64,000 nucleotides of DNA from positions 50,204,727 through 50,268,726 of the forward strand of contig OU862917.1 in NCBI GenBank assembly GCA_917880885.1, in the 5' to 3' direction. A model generated the notes under the pieces. The model worked only from the letters and a program-made list of their open reading frames with translations, was not told where the DNA came from and did not search any database. Origin of the DNA: Limnephilus marmoratus (lineage: Eukaryota > Arthropoda > Insecta > Trichoptera > Limnephilidae). How positions within the stretch are numbered: position 1 is the stretch's first letter; every line of letters starts with the position of its first letter. Shown one piece after another: positions 30,170 through 40,164 of this stretch. Position numbers and translations under genes: made by a program.

Positions 30170-30360
30170 TGAAATTTATGAACCCGGCTTCGAATGCATA
30201 CCTGACGCCGCGCCGTACGCTCCGCGCCATATAAACATCTGTGTATTTACCTGAAATTTCAAACAAAGCAACTATTCGGTTTCGAATTAAAAAATTCGCC
30301 AAAGCATGACGCCACTCACGTTTGCAGGTCGCATGAGGACGTGCCCCTGGCATTGGTACT
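30170..30360. other. GC-rich, CpG-rich island, unassigned
   Basis: The segment around GACGCCGCGCCGTACGCTCCGCGCC is far richer in CpG than its flanks and is followed by ATATAAACATC, a possible TATA box. A 76-codon minus-strand frame crosses it but has no recognisable motif. It might be a promoter or small exon. Confidence 0.3.
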
Positions 30361-30477
30361 ACACATTTGTAAATTTGAGTATTTCTCCGGATATGGAAAG
30401 ATGTTAAACTTGGTTGTGAATAATAGTATCAAGCGGCTATATGTTACATATGACATCATTGCCTTTCGCGGTTATTT

Positions 30478-30620
30478 TGTCCCGGTGACTAGCTGTCACT
30501 GGATCACAGAGGATCCGAGGAATAGGCTATTTTTGGAACCAATTCCTATCGGATTTATAAAATGGTCACCAACATTGAAACTGGGTGAAGTCGAACCAAA
30601 ATCTGCCCACAAAGTAAAAA
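30478..30620. repeat. Dispersed repeat F, copy 2
   Basis: TGTCCCGGTGACTAGCTGTCACTGGATCACA and later segments match 18195-18360. A longer internal stretch present in copy 1 (about 30 bases) is absent here. Confidence 0.65.
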
Positions 30621-31129
30621 AATTACTAGTAGATTTCTTTGAATACTTTAATATTTGTAAAATTTATTGTACTGCCGTAAACCCATTTAACCAACATATT
30701 ACCAGATTAATAAGGCTCTTAATTCACAAGGTGATATTTCATTGTAACATTTCCAGCCATAAATGGATTAAGTATATTTAATGCATTCTTTTATGTGAAG
30801 GGGAGTACTTGACATTTCACGGCAGATTAAACACATTATTTTACTGAAGGCGCGAAACTAGGCCGTACGAGCTTTATGAGCTGTGCGCCTGTAATGTGAA
30901 CAGGTACCTTAGAATAGGGTTAAAAATGAAGCATTATTTTAAAAGCTCTCTTAAAACCCCTAGGTGACAAACTGAGGAGATGGAACAGCAAAGAGAAAGG
31001 GCAAAGTTCTGAAATATGCCAAACTTTTGGTTTCAAAACTAAATTAAAACCAATGGGCTATTTTCGCAGAGCATGATTACTTTTTTTTTTCATTCTTACG
31101 ACGATCCACTAGCTCTGGACCTATTCAGA
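30621..31129. other. Spacer
   Basis: A 146-codon frame starting at 30341 runs through repeat F and into this area; because it crosses a repeat and has no motif I do not call it. Confidence 0.4.
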
Positions 31130-31595
31130 ATTGGGCGGAGCCAGCTAGTTTATGGGTGGTCGGTCTTGCAGTATGGATGTGAGACATGGGTCTTGAGAGT
31201 AAATACCATGCACAGGCTAGAAGCTTTTGAAATGTGACTTCACCAGAGAATGCTCAAGATCCCTTGGACTGACATGATCACCAACGCAGAAATTCTCAGA
31301 CGTGCTAGAGCAGATAGAGAAATGCTTACATTAATAAAAGTCAGGAAAATTTCATATCTGGGTCACATACTTCGAGGGGAGAAGTATCACTTGCTCCAAT
31401 TAATATTGAAAGGCATGATAGAGGGTCGCCGAGGGCCTGGTAGGAGACAAATGTCTTGGCTGCGAAATGTACGAGAGTGGACCGGCATTGGCACATAAGG
31501 GTGGAGAAGCTATTCCGGGCAGCGCAAGTCAGAGAGACATTTTCCAGAGTGATCGCCAACGTCAGGGGGACCTGATAGGGCACACCAAGAAGAAG
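31130..31595 (+). mobile_element. Non-LTR retrotransposon reverse-transcriptase C-terminus
   Basis: Translation with one in-frame stop gives LQYGCETWVLRVNTMHRLEA, then RMLKIPWTDMITNAEILRR, ISYLGHILRGEKYHLLQLI, then GRRGPGRRQMSWLRNVREWT, the usual C-terminal block of the endonuclease-reverse transcriptase group. The frame from 31250 closes at TAA 31496-31498; beyond it the family pattern continues in another frame. Roughly 140 codons remain. Confidence 0.82.
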
Positions 31596-31728
31596 TAGAA
31601 GCTAGTTTAGGGCGTTGACCAATATAAACCATAATCAATAGCCAACAACGGTGTTTTGTTATTCCGCAAATATATTTTTACAGAACGAAGCGACGCGAAG
31701 AGCAAGACACGTTTATTCGCCTCGAAAT
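31596..31728. other. Spacer
   Basis: Host sequence flanking the hAT insertion. Confidence 0.4.
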
Positions 31729-31736
31729 CTGGGAGG
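31729..31736 (+). repeat. Target-site duplication (left) of hAT element 3
   Basis: CTGGGAGG is repeated exactly at 32540-32547. Confidence 0.88.
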
Positions 31737-32539
31737 CAGGGATGTTCTGCCCAAAAAAAATATTTCCCTAGATTTCGAAGTGAAATTTCCCTAGAATTTC
31801 ACTTTTACGCAATTACCTAGGTAGCCACCTGATTGTGTAACACTTATCCTGTTATATGTTAATTAATATGATTAATTAATTGGAAAGATATCGGAACTTG
31901 GTAAATATACTTATAATACTGTGCTTTTAAAAATAAACCACTTTTTGCTACGTGAAGTAATAATTTAAAAGTACGAATACACTCACCACTGAATTAGAAA
32001 CTGAATTCCAAATTAAAAAAAAAACACTTTGTGAAATAAAAATCAACCGCAATCACCGAAAAAACGTAACTTAAAACATAAATAAATTTTTTTTCAGAGG
32101 TCCCATTTATCTTTTTAGATACCTACATAGGGAACGTACCCATACTACGTGACAAACTTTTTGCACTTTTTAACCCCCCCCCCCCCCCCCCACCGTGACC
32201 TAAAACCTAAGCAACCCGCCGCTCAACCAACCAAGCGTGGTATTTTGAAGACCCCCCCCCCCCGAACGTGTCACGTAGTATGGGTACGTTCCCTAATATC
32301 ATTTTGAGTTGTCAGTGTTAATGCATGTAAGTACATGAACAATAATTAAGATTCATAGGAATCCCAACAAATATATATACGTATATATATATAAATATAA
32401 CATCAGTAATATTGTCATATGTAATAAAAAATTTGCCATAGTTCGAAATTTCCCTAGATTTTGTCCTGATTTCCCTTATCCCTAAAAAATATTTTTCTCC
32501 CCTAGATCTAGGGAAATTTCCCTCGACATAACATCACTG
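31737..32539. mobile_element. Nonautonomous hAT element, 803 bp, with nested MITE
   Basis: The left end CAGGGATGTTCTGCC and the reversed right end CAGTGATGTTATGTC are hAT-type, and both sub-ends carry repeated TTTCCCTAGAT. Exact 8-bp duplications flank it. No transposase is present. A 164-bp TA-target element (32130-32293) is inserted inside, so this hAT copy is the older of the two. Confidence 0.87.
32130..32293. mobile_element. TA-target MITE with 24-bp perfect inverted ends
   Basis: GGGAACGTACCCATACTACG plus TGAC is exactly inverted at the right end (32270-32293), and TA flanks both sides (32128-32129, 32294-32295). TA duplications point to the Tc1/mariner superfamily. Two long C runs (near 32174-32191 and 32252-32263) fill the interior. 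Perfect ends suggest recent activity. Confidence 0.85.
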
Positions 32540-32547
32540 CTGGGAGG
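32540..32547 (+). repeat. Target-site duplication (right) of hAT element 3
   Basis: Exact repeat of CTGGGAGG. Confidence 0.88.
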
Positions 32548-33712
32548 CGACTAAGTGGTAGTGGTAAGTGCGATTAAACGACGCACTATCGGCCCTTCTG
32601 CAGATGGCAGAAGCATGAAATTCGCAGTTGGGTAACGCCTCTTTTAATTCACTGGGATAAAAACACGTCGAAATTCATGTTTTATTTAATTTTGTGAAGT
32701 ACAGAAAAAAATATTAAAATGTTTTCCTATTATATTCTAAGAAACTTAATAAGCTACATTATTCAATAAAACCATATCGGAAAAATAGTTCGTAATTCGG
32801 AGATTTTTTAACTTAAAAGCACTTTTTATATGCCGGATACTTTATTTTTTTCTAGGCTTACTCGACAAAAAAATACTTAATTGTTTCAAAGGCCAAGATG
32901 TGTTCTACTTGCAGTACTTATTTAATTAAATCATATTTAATATTTCTAAGCGATCTAATTTTCAAATCCAAAACATGGGGTTTTTGTATGATTTTGCATT
33001 ACTTTGCGTTGTATCATCTTAATTATTGACTTTAAAAACGATCTAAAACCTTCTAAAACATTCTGAAACGGTTCCATTGACTACAAATAACTCGCTTCGT
33101 TCACCATCAAACTCCAATAAAAAATGTATTGAAGTCCACAATAAGCTATTTGTTATGTCTGCCCTTTCCTCGACAGATAGTAATTATTAATAACGGTTCT
33201 TTTAATATAAATGTGTTTATTACTTGAATAACCTAGCTGGATAGCTACGACTGTTTACTATTCGGGGGTAGGTAAATCTCTGGAGCCTTGCCTGGGGAGC
33301 TCGTAAAGTATATCTCTGATACTGCTTCTTGTACGCCAATGCCATCTGGCGAGCTATGGTGCAAGCTACATGCTTACCGCCATCTATCGTATTCTTTCCA
33401 TATTAAATACTTAATTACTCTACATTACACATTACATTACATAAATTAAACTTATCCTTGTGCATATATAGTTTACCTTAACTTAACCGAGTGCAATCTT
33501 GGAATTCATGCCACAAATTATTTACAAAACAAAATCTCAGCATTTAAAAAAGAAATACATAATTTAAACATAGCATTTACCGTGATTCTTAAAAAATGGG
33601 TTTAAAGACCATTTTATAATTACTTAAAAGCGTTTTTTTATATTTATTAGCGCCCTTCAGGGATTTTCACAAACTTTAGAAAATAAATAATGAGCAAAGT
33701 GAAAAATATTTA
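32548..33712. other. No recognisable gene
   Basis: AT-rich; no shared repeat recognised. Confidence 0.45.
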
Positions 33713-34321
33713 TAAGTAGCTGGTACCCGACATGCGTTGCTATGCCATTTAATAAAGAAATTGTTTCTCCCTGCGTGTATTTTCCCATTCGACCCGTTCC
33801 CCTTCCCCCTCCACCTCCCCTTCGTCTCCCCGTCCCCTTCCCCTCTCGCGTTTCCACTCCACCTCCTCCACCTTCCGTCTCCCCACTCCACTCCCCCCCT
33901 TCCCCCGTCCCGCGAAACCCCCTCCTGAGTTCCCCTCACCCCTCCCAGGATCCCCTCCCCTCATCACGCGAACTCCCACCGGAGTTCCCCTCCCTCCTCC
34001 TGCGTTTCATACATTCAGTCCCCGTACGTTCAGTTTTCAAACAGCTCGCGTGCCACCTATTGTAATTTTTTTATACAAATTTCATAATGCCAGAACTCAC
34101 CAGTAGTTTTATACAAACCTTGTCCGGACAATAACGAACACAAACAAAAGAATTATCCAATTTGGTGCAGTAGTTCGGAAGTTATGCGCGTACATACATT
34201 TCGGCGATTCATTTTTATTTATATAGAACGAACACAAACAAAATAATTATCCAATTTGGTGCAGTAGTTCGGAAGTTATGCGCGTACATACATTTCGGCG
34301 ATTCATTTTTATTTATATAGA
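33713..34321 (-). mobile_element. Helitron-like element with tandem duplication
   Basis: On the minus strand it starts TCTATATAAATAAAAATGAATCG at 34321 (host A outside) and its 3' side near 33720 reads GCATGTCGGGTACCAGCTAC, a decayed version of the GCCGGGTCAGCTAG end. A 93-bp segment is tandemly duplicated (34137-34228 and 34230-34321, both containing AATTATCCAATTTGGTGCAG). The middle (33780-34010) is a long pyrimidine tract that produces spurious frames. Confidence 0.7.
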
Positions 34322-34345
34322 TAGATAGAAGATAGATAGATAGAT
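34322..34345 (+). repeat. (TAGA)n microsatellite
   Basis: TAGATAGAAGATAGATAGATAGA follows the Helitron 5' end directly. Confidence 0.8.
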
Positions 34346-34523
34346 ATTACGTTTGTTTTGGAATGAAATGGCTTTTAACAATACAACTGCCATAAATACT
34401 TGGATATATGAATAAAAATTGTGAATAATGCACAGAAGACTATAGATGTCGCTTATTAAAAAAAAGAATAAATTTATCCAAAAAACTATGTAGGTAGCGT
34501 TTAGTTCGAGATGAGTTTCGCAA
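34346..34523 (+). repeat. Family A relative, 5' part, before Helitron insertion
   Basis: From about 34440, ATAGATGTCGCTTATTA and TTTAGTTCGAGATGAG match 36112-36195. The copy is interrupted at 34523 by the Helitron. Confidence 0.7.
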
Positions 34524-34920
34524 TCCTACTAATATTATAAAGGCGAAAGTTTATATGGATGTATGTATGTTTGTTACTCTTTCACGCAAAAACTACTGAA
34601 TGGATTTTAATGAAACTTTACAATAATATAGCTCATTCATCAGAATAACATATAGGCTATAGCTTAGAGCTCTGGCATTATGAAATTTGTATTTAAAAAA
34701 TGGCAATAGGTGGCATGTAAGCTGTTTGAAAAATGAATGGAACGGGTATGGAGAAGGGAGGGAGTGGGGGGAGAGAGGAGGTGGCGGGGAGGGGGAGGGG
34801 TGGGGTAGGAGGCGGGTGAGGGGAGGAGGTGGGGGGGAGTGGAGTGGGGATAGGGAAGGTGGAGGAGGCGCTGTGGGAACCCCCTAATACCATGCGAGCG
34901 AAGCCGGAGGCAAAAGCTAG
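34524..34920 (+). mobile_element. Nonautonomous Helitron, 397 bp, clean ends
   Basis: Begins TCCTACTAATATTATAAAGG at 34524 with host A before, ends AAGCCGGAGGCAAAAGCTAG at 34920 with host T after. Both ends match the common short Helitrons of Lepidoptera. The interior has a purine-rich tract (34750-34870), the reverse of the tract at 15976-16221. It splits the family A relative exactly between A and T. Confidence 0.88.
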
Positions 34921-35175
34921 TCATACATAAAGATGACCGCCAATATAATATGCGTTAAGAAAATGAAGATAATTTTGATAGTTCTTAGTCGAAGTGTAAA
35001 TACAATTAAAAATGGGATAGGATCCCATTACCTCGGAGGTAGATCACCGCCCCGGCAAGGCTAAAATCCTGGGTTCGATTCCTAGATGTGACCGTATCCT
35101 TCTCTGATTTTTCTGTGTCAAATTTTCGTTTGGATTCGCTAATATTGTCATCTTAAAAAATAATATTATGAACTT
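34921..35175 (+). repeat. Family A relative, 3' part with tRNA-like body
   Basis: ATAAAGATGACCGCCAATATAATATGCGTTAAG continues the copy after the Helitron. The tRNA-like section (about 35016-35093) keeps a B box, GGGTTCGATTCCTAG, but its cloverleaf is broken. Downstream CTCTGATTTTTCTGTGTCA and ATTCGCTAATATTGTC match the other copies. Confidence 0.7.
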
Positions 35176-35639
35176 AATATCATTGTGTTTGAGGTGGATT
35201 GAAGGGAAGTCCTAAGCCCGCCACTCCTGGATGCATTTCCTCTTCCTTGTTAAGGTAGCCGGAAGTGGCGTGTGGAATGCCGGAAGCCTGCAGAATTTCC
35301 GGAAATGCAACTGCATTAGGGAGCACGTCATATCCTGCCTTTCCCTTTTAATATTAATCAGTGACGGCTCCGTGCTTTGTTATGACGGGGGCTGGAAACC
35401 GTTGTGAATACTTTACCAAGCGTTCAACGGGAAGAGACCAGTTACTTAGTAACACAAAGTGAACACGAAAGAGTTCAGTGCAGAAATAAAATAATTTTAT
35501 AGCGAATTTTACCCCTTTATAAAACTGGTTGGCAGTGTAGAGTATTTCACAAAATCTATTTTAAATTCTCTGAAAGAACGTATAGATATACCTAATATAC
35601 GGGTTGTAACAGCACATACCCAAAGGATTTTAACCAGCG
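35176..35639. other. No recognisable feature
   Basis: Moderately GC-rich spacer; short inverted TTCCGG pieces only. Confidence 0.45.
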
Positions 35640-35945
35640 ATTCCTGGGCATATAATAAGTAAAAATTTATTATTAATTTTTTAAACTTTATGAGTAAAAT
35701 CTCAAATTATAATATTTAATTAAATGAAGACAATATTAGCGAAACTCAATCGACATCTGGAGACAGAAAAATCAGAAAAGATATTGGCTCCGCTGGGACT
35801 CGAACCCAGAACCCTTTTCTTACATGGAAACAGCTCTACCGATTAAGCTACGGAACCCATATTAATTCGGTCACTTTTATCTGTATCATACTTCGACTAA
35901 GAACTACCAACATTATCTTCATTTACTTAACGCACATATTATTGG
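35640..35945 (-). repeat. tRNA-bearing repeat A, inverted copy
   Basis: Reverse of the sequence at 36216-36445 and 1-230, extending 3' through AATTTGAGATTTTACTCATAAAG. Its outer part (35665-35783) is inverted relative to 35970-36083, making a fold-back with the tRNA-like body in the loop. Confidence 0.8.
35786..35857 (-). tRNA. tRNA-like body, inverted copy
   Basis: Minus-strand sequence is the same 72-base cloverleaf as at 84-155, including the CATGTAA anticodon loop with A at position 33. The perfect sharing of this defect supports one ancestral repeat unit. Confidence 0.6.
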
Positions 35946-36090
35946 CTATCTTTATATATGATTAAAAGATCTTTTCTGATTTTTGTCTCCAGATTTCGAT
36001 TGAGTTTCGCTAATATTGTCTTCATTTAATTAAATATTATAATTTGAGATTTTACTCATAAAGTTTAAAAAATTAATAATAAATATTCAT
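35946..36090 (+). repeat. Family A, partial copy lacking the tRNA body
   Basis: Starts at ATCTTTTCTGATTTT and runs to TTAATAATAAAT, an almost exact inverted match of 35665-35783. The part upstream of the tRNA, and the tRNA itself, are missing. Confidence 0.75.
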
Positions 36091-36099
36091 CCTAGACTT

Positions 36100-36445
36100 G
36101 CAGAAAAAGTCAATAGATGTCGCGTATTACAAATAAAATGGATAAAAATTTATCCAGACACTATCTAGATTGCATTTAGTTCGAGTTGAATCTTGTAATA
36201 AAGATAGCAGCCAATAATATGTGCGTTAAGTAAATGAAGATAATGTTGGTAGTTCTTAGTCGAAGTATGATACAGTTAAAAGTGACCGAATTAATATGGG
36301 TTCCGTAGCTTAATCGGTAGAGCTGTTTCCATGTAAGAAAAGGGTTCTGGGTTCGAGTCCCAGCGGAGCCAATATCTTTTCTGATTTTTCTGTCTCCAGA
36401 CTTCGATTGAGTTTCGCTAATATTGTCTTCATTTAATTAAATAGT
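36100..36445 (+). repeat. tRNA-bearing repeat A, longest copy
   Basis: Runs from ATAGATGTCGCGTATTAC through AGTTCGAGTTGAATC, CAATAATATGTGCGTTAAG and the tRNA-like body to TTCATTTAATTAAATA. It defines a unit of at least 340 bases. Confidence 0.8.
36299..36370 (+). tRNA. tRNA-like body, third copy
   Basis: Identical to the cloverleaf at 84-155. Confidence 0.6.
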
Positions 36446-36887
36446 AAAAATTTAGTTGTCATTGTGCTGTCCGATGATATTTCTTTTCGATTAAAAACAA
36501 AAACCATATTTTTCAGTCACACGTCGGTCGCAACTGATTAGTTGCCAGCATGGGTGACGTGTTGCGCACTCCGTCTTGTTCTAGCATCACGGGGATAGAG
36601 GAGAGAGAGCGCATATTACGTGATCCCGTTGCAATACATGGCAATGTTATCAGTGGTGGAGTGTGATAGAAACATTTTTTTTTATTGTAAAATAAATATC
36701 ATCAGAGAGCAAAATGACTTCAAATACGCTCAGCAATCGCCGGTTAAAATCCTTCGGATACGTGCTGCTACATCTGTATTTTTTACTAGACTTCATCCCT
36801 AAGTCGATAATACTCTCTATAGCTTTTGAGAGATATCATCATTTTAAATGTGGATGCTGCGCAAGAGTCTATACTTCTCCCAACTGT
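36446..36887. other. No recognisable gene
   Basis: Spacer; short frames only. Confidence 0.45.
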
Positions 36888-36980
36888 CCTGAGACAATTA
36901 CAATTGGCATGACCAATTGGGGTATGTTGCGCAACTAAAAGGAGTGAGGAAGGGAAGGAGATGGGAAGTAGATCCCGCCA
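36888..36980 (-). repeat. SINE family B tail fragment
   Basis: GGCATGACCAATTGGGGTATG and GGGAAGGAGATGGG match the 3' half of family B at 7640-7710. Confidence 0.6.
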
Positions 36981-37165
36981 GATTTCGCATGATCGTGGAT
37001 CTTTCTACAAATTGTCATATCGGAATAATCGATATAATTGGCAGGTACCTACCTACCTGCCTGAAGAATGTTTGAAAAAATCATTTTCATTGCGACAGTG
37101 ACGTTTCTTTTGACAAGTCGTATAATTCCTTAGTTGAAATTTTAAAAATGAATAATAAACGAGTA
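36981..37165. other. Spacer
   Basis: Nothing recognised. Confidence 0.4.
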
Positions 37166-37445
37166 CCTAACTAACTAACTAACTAACCATCACGCCGTTT
37201 CCCCGCAGGGGTTGGCAGAGAGGACGGACCGCCAAACATCCCGGTCTTGGCACACATTCCTTGCCTCGTTTACACTCATACAACGTCTCGTACATTCTCT
37301 TCTATTATTCTGACTCTTGACATGGCCCGACTCAAGTATCTGATTCACTTGATCGTGCCATGTCTTTCTTGGGCGTCCTCGACTTCTTCTACCATTCACA
37401 TTTGCGTCATATATTCTCCTTACACTCCTTTCCGAGTACCTATGT
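37166..37445 (-). mobile_element. LINE 3' end, GRRGRGRP family
   Basis: The minus-strand frame reads NGRRSRGRPRKTWHDQVNQI, then RECTRRCMSVNEARNVCQ and RDVWRSVLSANP, the extreme C-terminus of a non-LTR reverse transcriptase. It is followed by a short untranslated end and (GTTA)n at 37170-37186. Coding extends only about 80 codons. Confidence 0.82.
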
Positions 37446-37989
37446 TTTATAATTAAGTAGATAGCAATTCAACTAGGTTCCTACTGATAATACTTATGAT
37501 TTCAGAGGGAATTTTAGTTTTGATTTATCAATAAGAGAAAAATAGTTAAATACCTTTTGGACGCTAGGTCTACTGTTCACAGAACTACTAATGTAAACAT
37601 ATTTATCTTTTTCGATAACTTTTACACTATTACCACAAGCTTTATTCTTAGACAGATAATGAATGCAACAATTAACACACAAAAAATCTACAAAAGATTG
37701 CGGAACGCCTGGCAGCATTCCATTGTTAGATTCCCAGAGTGCCAAAGGTCAACGTTTTGCAGTTTTTTCGAACAATGGATGCAAATAATAAAGTCGTAAA
37801 TATTTTCGGCAAAGAATAAAAGTGAATGCTTTGTTTAAAGCGTAATATACTGTCTATTACATAATGCGTAATATTTTTTATCATATAATATTTTTAAGCA
37901 TGATTTAATAAACTGCGTGCATAAATATGCATTGTAAGAAATCAACTAAAATGTAACCTTACATAAAAATTCTGAAATGGTACCTTTGT
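37446..37989. other. No recognisable gene
   Basis: Small frames on both strands at 37494-37799 lack known motifs. Confidence 0.4.
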
Positions 37990-38130
37990 GCAACTTACTG
38001 TAATGTATTATATTAGTCTATGATTTAGTTCCTACTATTACTATAGTTGTCTATGGGCTCTTCAGGCCACATGGTCTCTTCACCGAGTTGTGCCGAAGGT
38101 GACCGAAGGTAAATGTGTAGAGTCATTATA
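37990..38130 (-). repeat. Dispersed repeat G, inverted copy
   Basis: TAGTTGTCTATGGGCTCTTCAGGCCACATGGTCTC is the reverse of the segment at 29040-29085. Confidence 0.6.
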
Positions 38131-38211
38131 TTTCAGGAACTCCGCAGATAGAACCAAACTTTCAGCCAGGAAGGCATTTGTCCTTCGAAGAATTATTATA
38201 AATTTCAATCA

Positions 38212-38491
38212 TCATTACATAGTATAAAATGAAGTCGCTCAAAATGTATGTGCGCATTGGTCTTTTAAGCTACGCAACGGATTTTCATGCGGTTTTCACC
38301 AATAAATAGAGTGATTCATGAGGAAGGTTTATATGTATAATACTTGCTTATTATAGTAGAGAAATGCCGAGAAATTCAAATATTCAATTCAGGCAGCGGG
38401 CAGCAGGCAAGCGGGTGGTGTGGATTTTATAAAGGTTGGGTAATGGCTTTGTGTTTCGTTAGCCACAGCAACGTGTGGCCGGGTCTGTTAG
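38212..38491 (+). mobile_element. Nonautonomous Helitron, 280 bp
   Basis: Starts TCATTACATAGTATAAAATG (host A before) and ends GTGTGGCCGGGTCTGTTAG with host T after; the expected CTAG is mutated to TTAG. The copy at 59770-60047 has the same ends with CTAG intact. Confidence 0.8.
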
Positions 38492-39404
38492 TATGTTAAT
38501 AAACAGTCACTCTGGTTTTAAGCACCCAAGTCTTTCAATAAGTATCCTAGTACTGGAGTCCTCAATAATACTGGAGAATACAGGTCCCAGTACTTAAAAA
38601 TTAGGGAACATAGGAGACATTACAATTGCCAAACTCGGAAGCAAAGCTAGAAAAAATGTGTGCGGATATAAAATAAAGGAAAAGGTTTGCAATGTTATAG
38701 TGAATTCGTTCATAATGAAATGTCCACGGATATCTGCCTACCTTCAGGGATGCTGCGACAGTCTGGCATGTTGTTAGGTTATTACATTTCCTGGAATGGA
38801 CTTCAACGAATTCTTGTCTCCGAGATTTAATCTCTGAGTGTTTCAGCATGTTGATTATTTTGACCTTTTTAAACAATAACATTATGCTAATTTGTGCCCA
38901 AACAAAGCCGAGTCCGTATTGTCCGTGTCCCGTGAGCTAATGGATTACTTGCCACCTAATTTGGAAGTCAAGGTAACGTCTAGTCCAAAAAACGTGCTGT
39001 TTTTTTCACGTAAGCGAATGGTTTTTTTATTCTGGAAATCTGGCGAATCTTTACATAATGTTCTGAGTTCTTCTAAAACTTCATTTCCAACAATTCAACG
39101 GAGCTCAGACAGAGTTTCGCAATAGATAATAGACATAGACCACTAGACTTGTAATTCCTCATAATGGATAAGAAAGAAGATGGAAATGATTGCCAGAAAT
39201 ATCTTCTGGGAATCAAGAATGTGTTTCGTTTTCCAGCGTTTTTTTTCCTCGCAAATGTGATTGTGAATATAAATGGTTCTGTTTTTCTTTTTTACATCCT
39301 AACCCTTACTGTTTTTTTGTGCGTATGGTTTTCGACTTTGCCGTCCCGTTTTCAAAGCACCATTCTCAGATTATTAGTAACTTATTTATATAGGGCTTAC
39401 AACT
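38492..39404. other. No recognisable gene
   Basis: A 77-codon frame at 38892-39125 and a 103-codon frame at 39164-39475 have no recognised motif; the second runs into a SINE. Confidence 0.4.
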
Positions 39405-39716
39405 TACCGCCGCCCCGGAAACCATTTATTGGATATCCAACACCACTGTACAAAGTAGTTCGCTACGTTTGGTGACTTGGCAGGGGTGCCCGGGTTCATG
39501 AGGAAGTTTGTCCAGGTCTTGGCGGCGGATGCGTCGGCCCACCTGCAGCGCAGATCGAGAGAGACTGGTTGAGGGAGGCCTTATGACCTTTCCAGCCGGA
39601 CTCTCTCGACGGACTTCCTTAAAAAGACTCTCCACACAGCATCTCTGAAGATGACACAGGCACTGAGGGAAATTATTTTCTTCAGGGACTACTGCGTGGA
39701 GCTAATGTAAAAAAAA
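39405..39716 (+). repeat. Poly(A) SINE family C, copy 4
   Basis: Begins TTACCGCCGCCCCGGAAACC, passes CCAACACCACTGTAC and TGACTTGGCAGGGGTGCCCGG, and ends GTGGAGCTAATGTAAAAAAAAAA. It contains a middle block (GTCGGCCCACCTGCAGCGCA) missing in the copies at 15255 and 24141. Confidence 0.8.
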
Positions 39717-39862
39717 AACTTTTCATGAAAAAACAAGTGAAGTATTAACAAATATAAGTAACGTAAAACACAAGAGTTAACAAAATTTAGGTAGGTATTA
39801 TAAAGTATACGCTCATACGGCGTTTGAAGTTCAAAAAGTTCAAATTATTGTCAAATTCAAAG
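39717..39862. other. Spacer
   Basis: Nothing recognised. Confidence 0.4.
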
Positions 39863-40079
39863 AAAAACTTTGTTTCTCCCTGAATCACCTTTCCTCCCCT
39901 CCCTGTTTCTCTCCTGCGTCCCCTTCCTAGCTAGATTTATAAATTATAGCTTATATGTTATTCTGATGAATAAGCTACATTATTGTAAAGTTTCATTAAA
40001 ATCCATTCGGTAGTTTTTGTGTGAAAGAGTAACAAACACACACGTTTTACGAACGTTCGCGTTTATAATGTTATTAAGA
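39863..40079 (-). mobile_element. Helitron, 5' part
   Basis: On the minus strand it starts TCTTAATAACATTATAAACG at 40079 with host A outside and contains GTTTGTTACTCTTTCACAC, AACTACCGAATGGATTTTAA and GAATAACATATAAGC, as in the copy at 34524. The 3' terminus is not identifiable. Confidence 0.7.
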
Positions 40080-40164
40080 TCTAGTTATATACCATAAAAC
40101 TATGTAGTTATATACCATCAGGCTTCTTACTAGGGATGCAGTCATAGTTTAGATGTTTAAACAC

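Noticed and set aside
30341..30781. A 146-codon plus-strand frame, among the longest in the window
   Set aside because: It runs through dispersed repeat F and shows no domain; composition is that of non-coding DNA.
33676..34065. Proline-rich and glycine-rich frames on both strands
   Set aside because: They come from the pyrimidine tract inside a Helitron. The same holds for 15897-16175 and 34664-34924.
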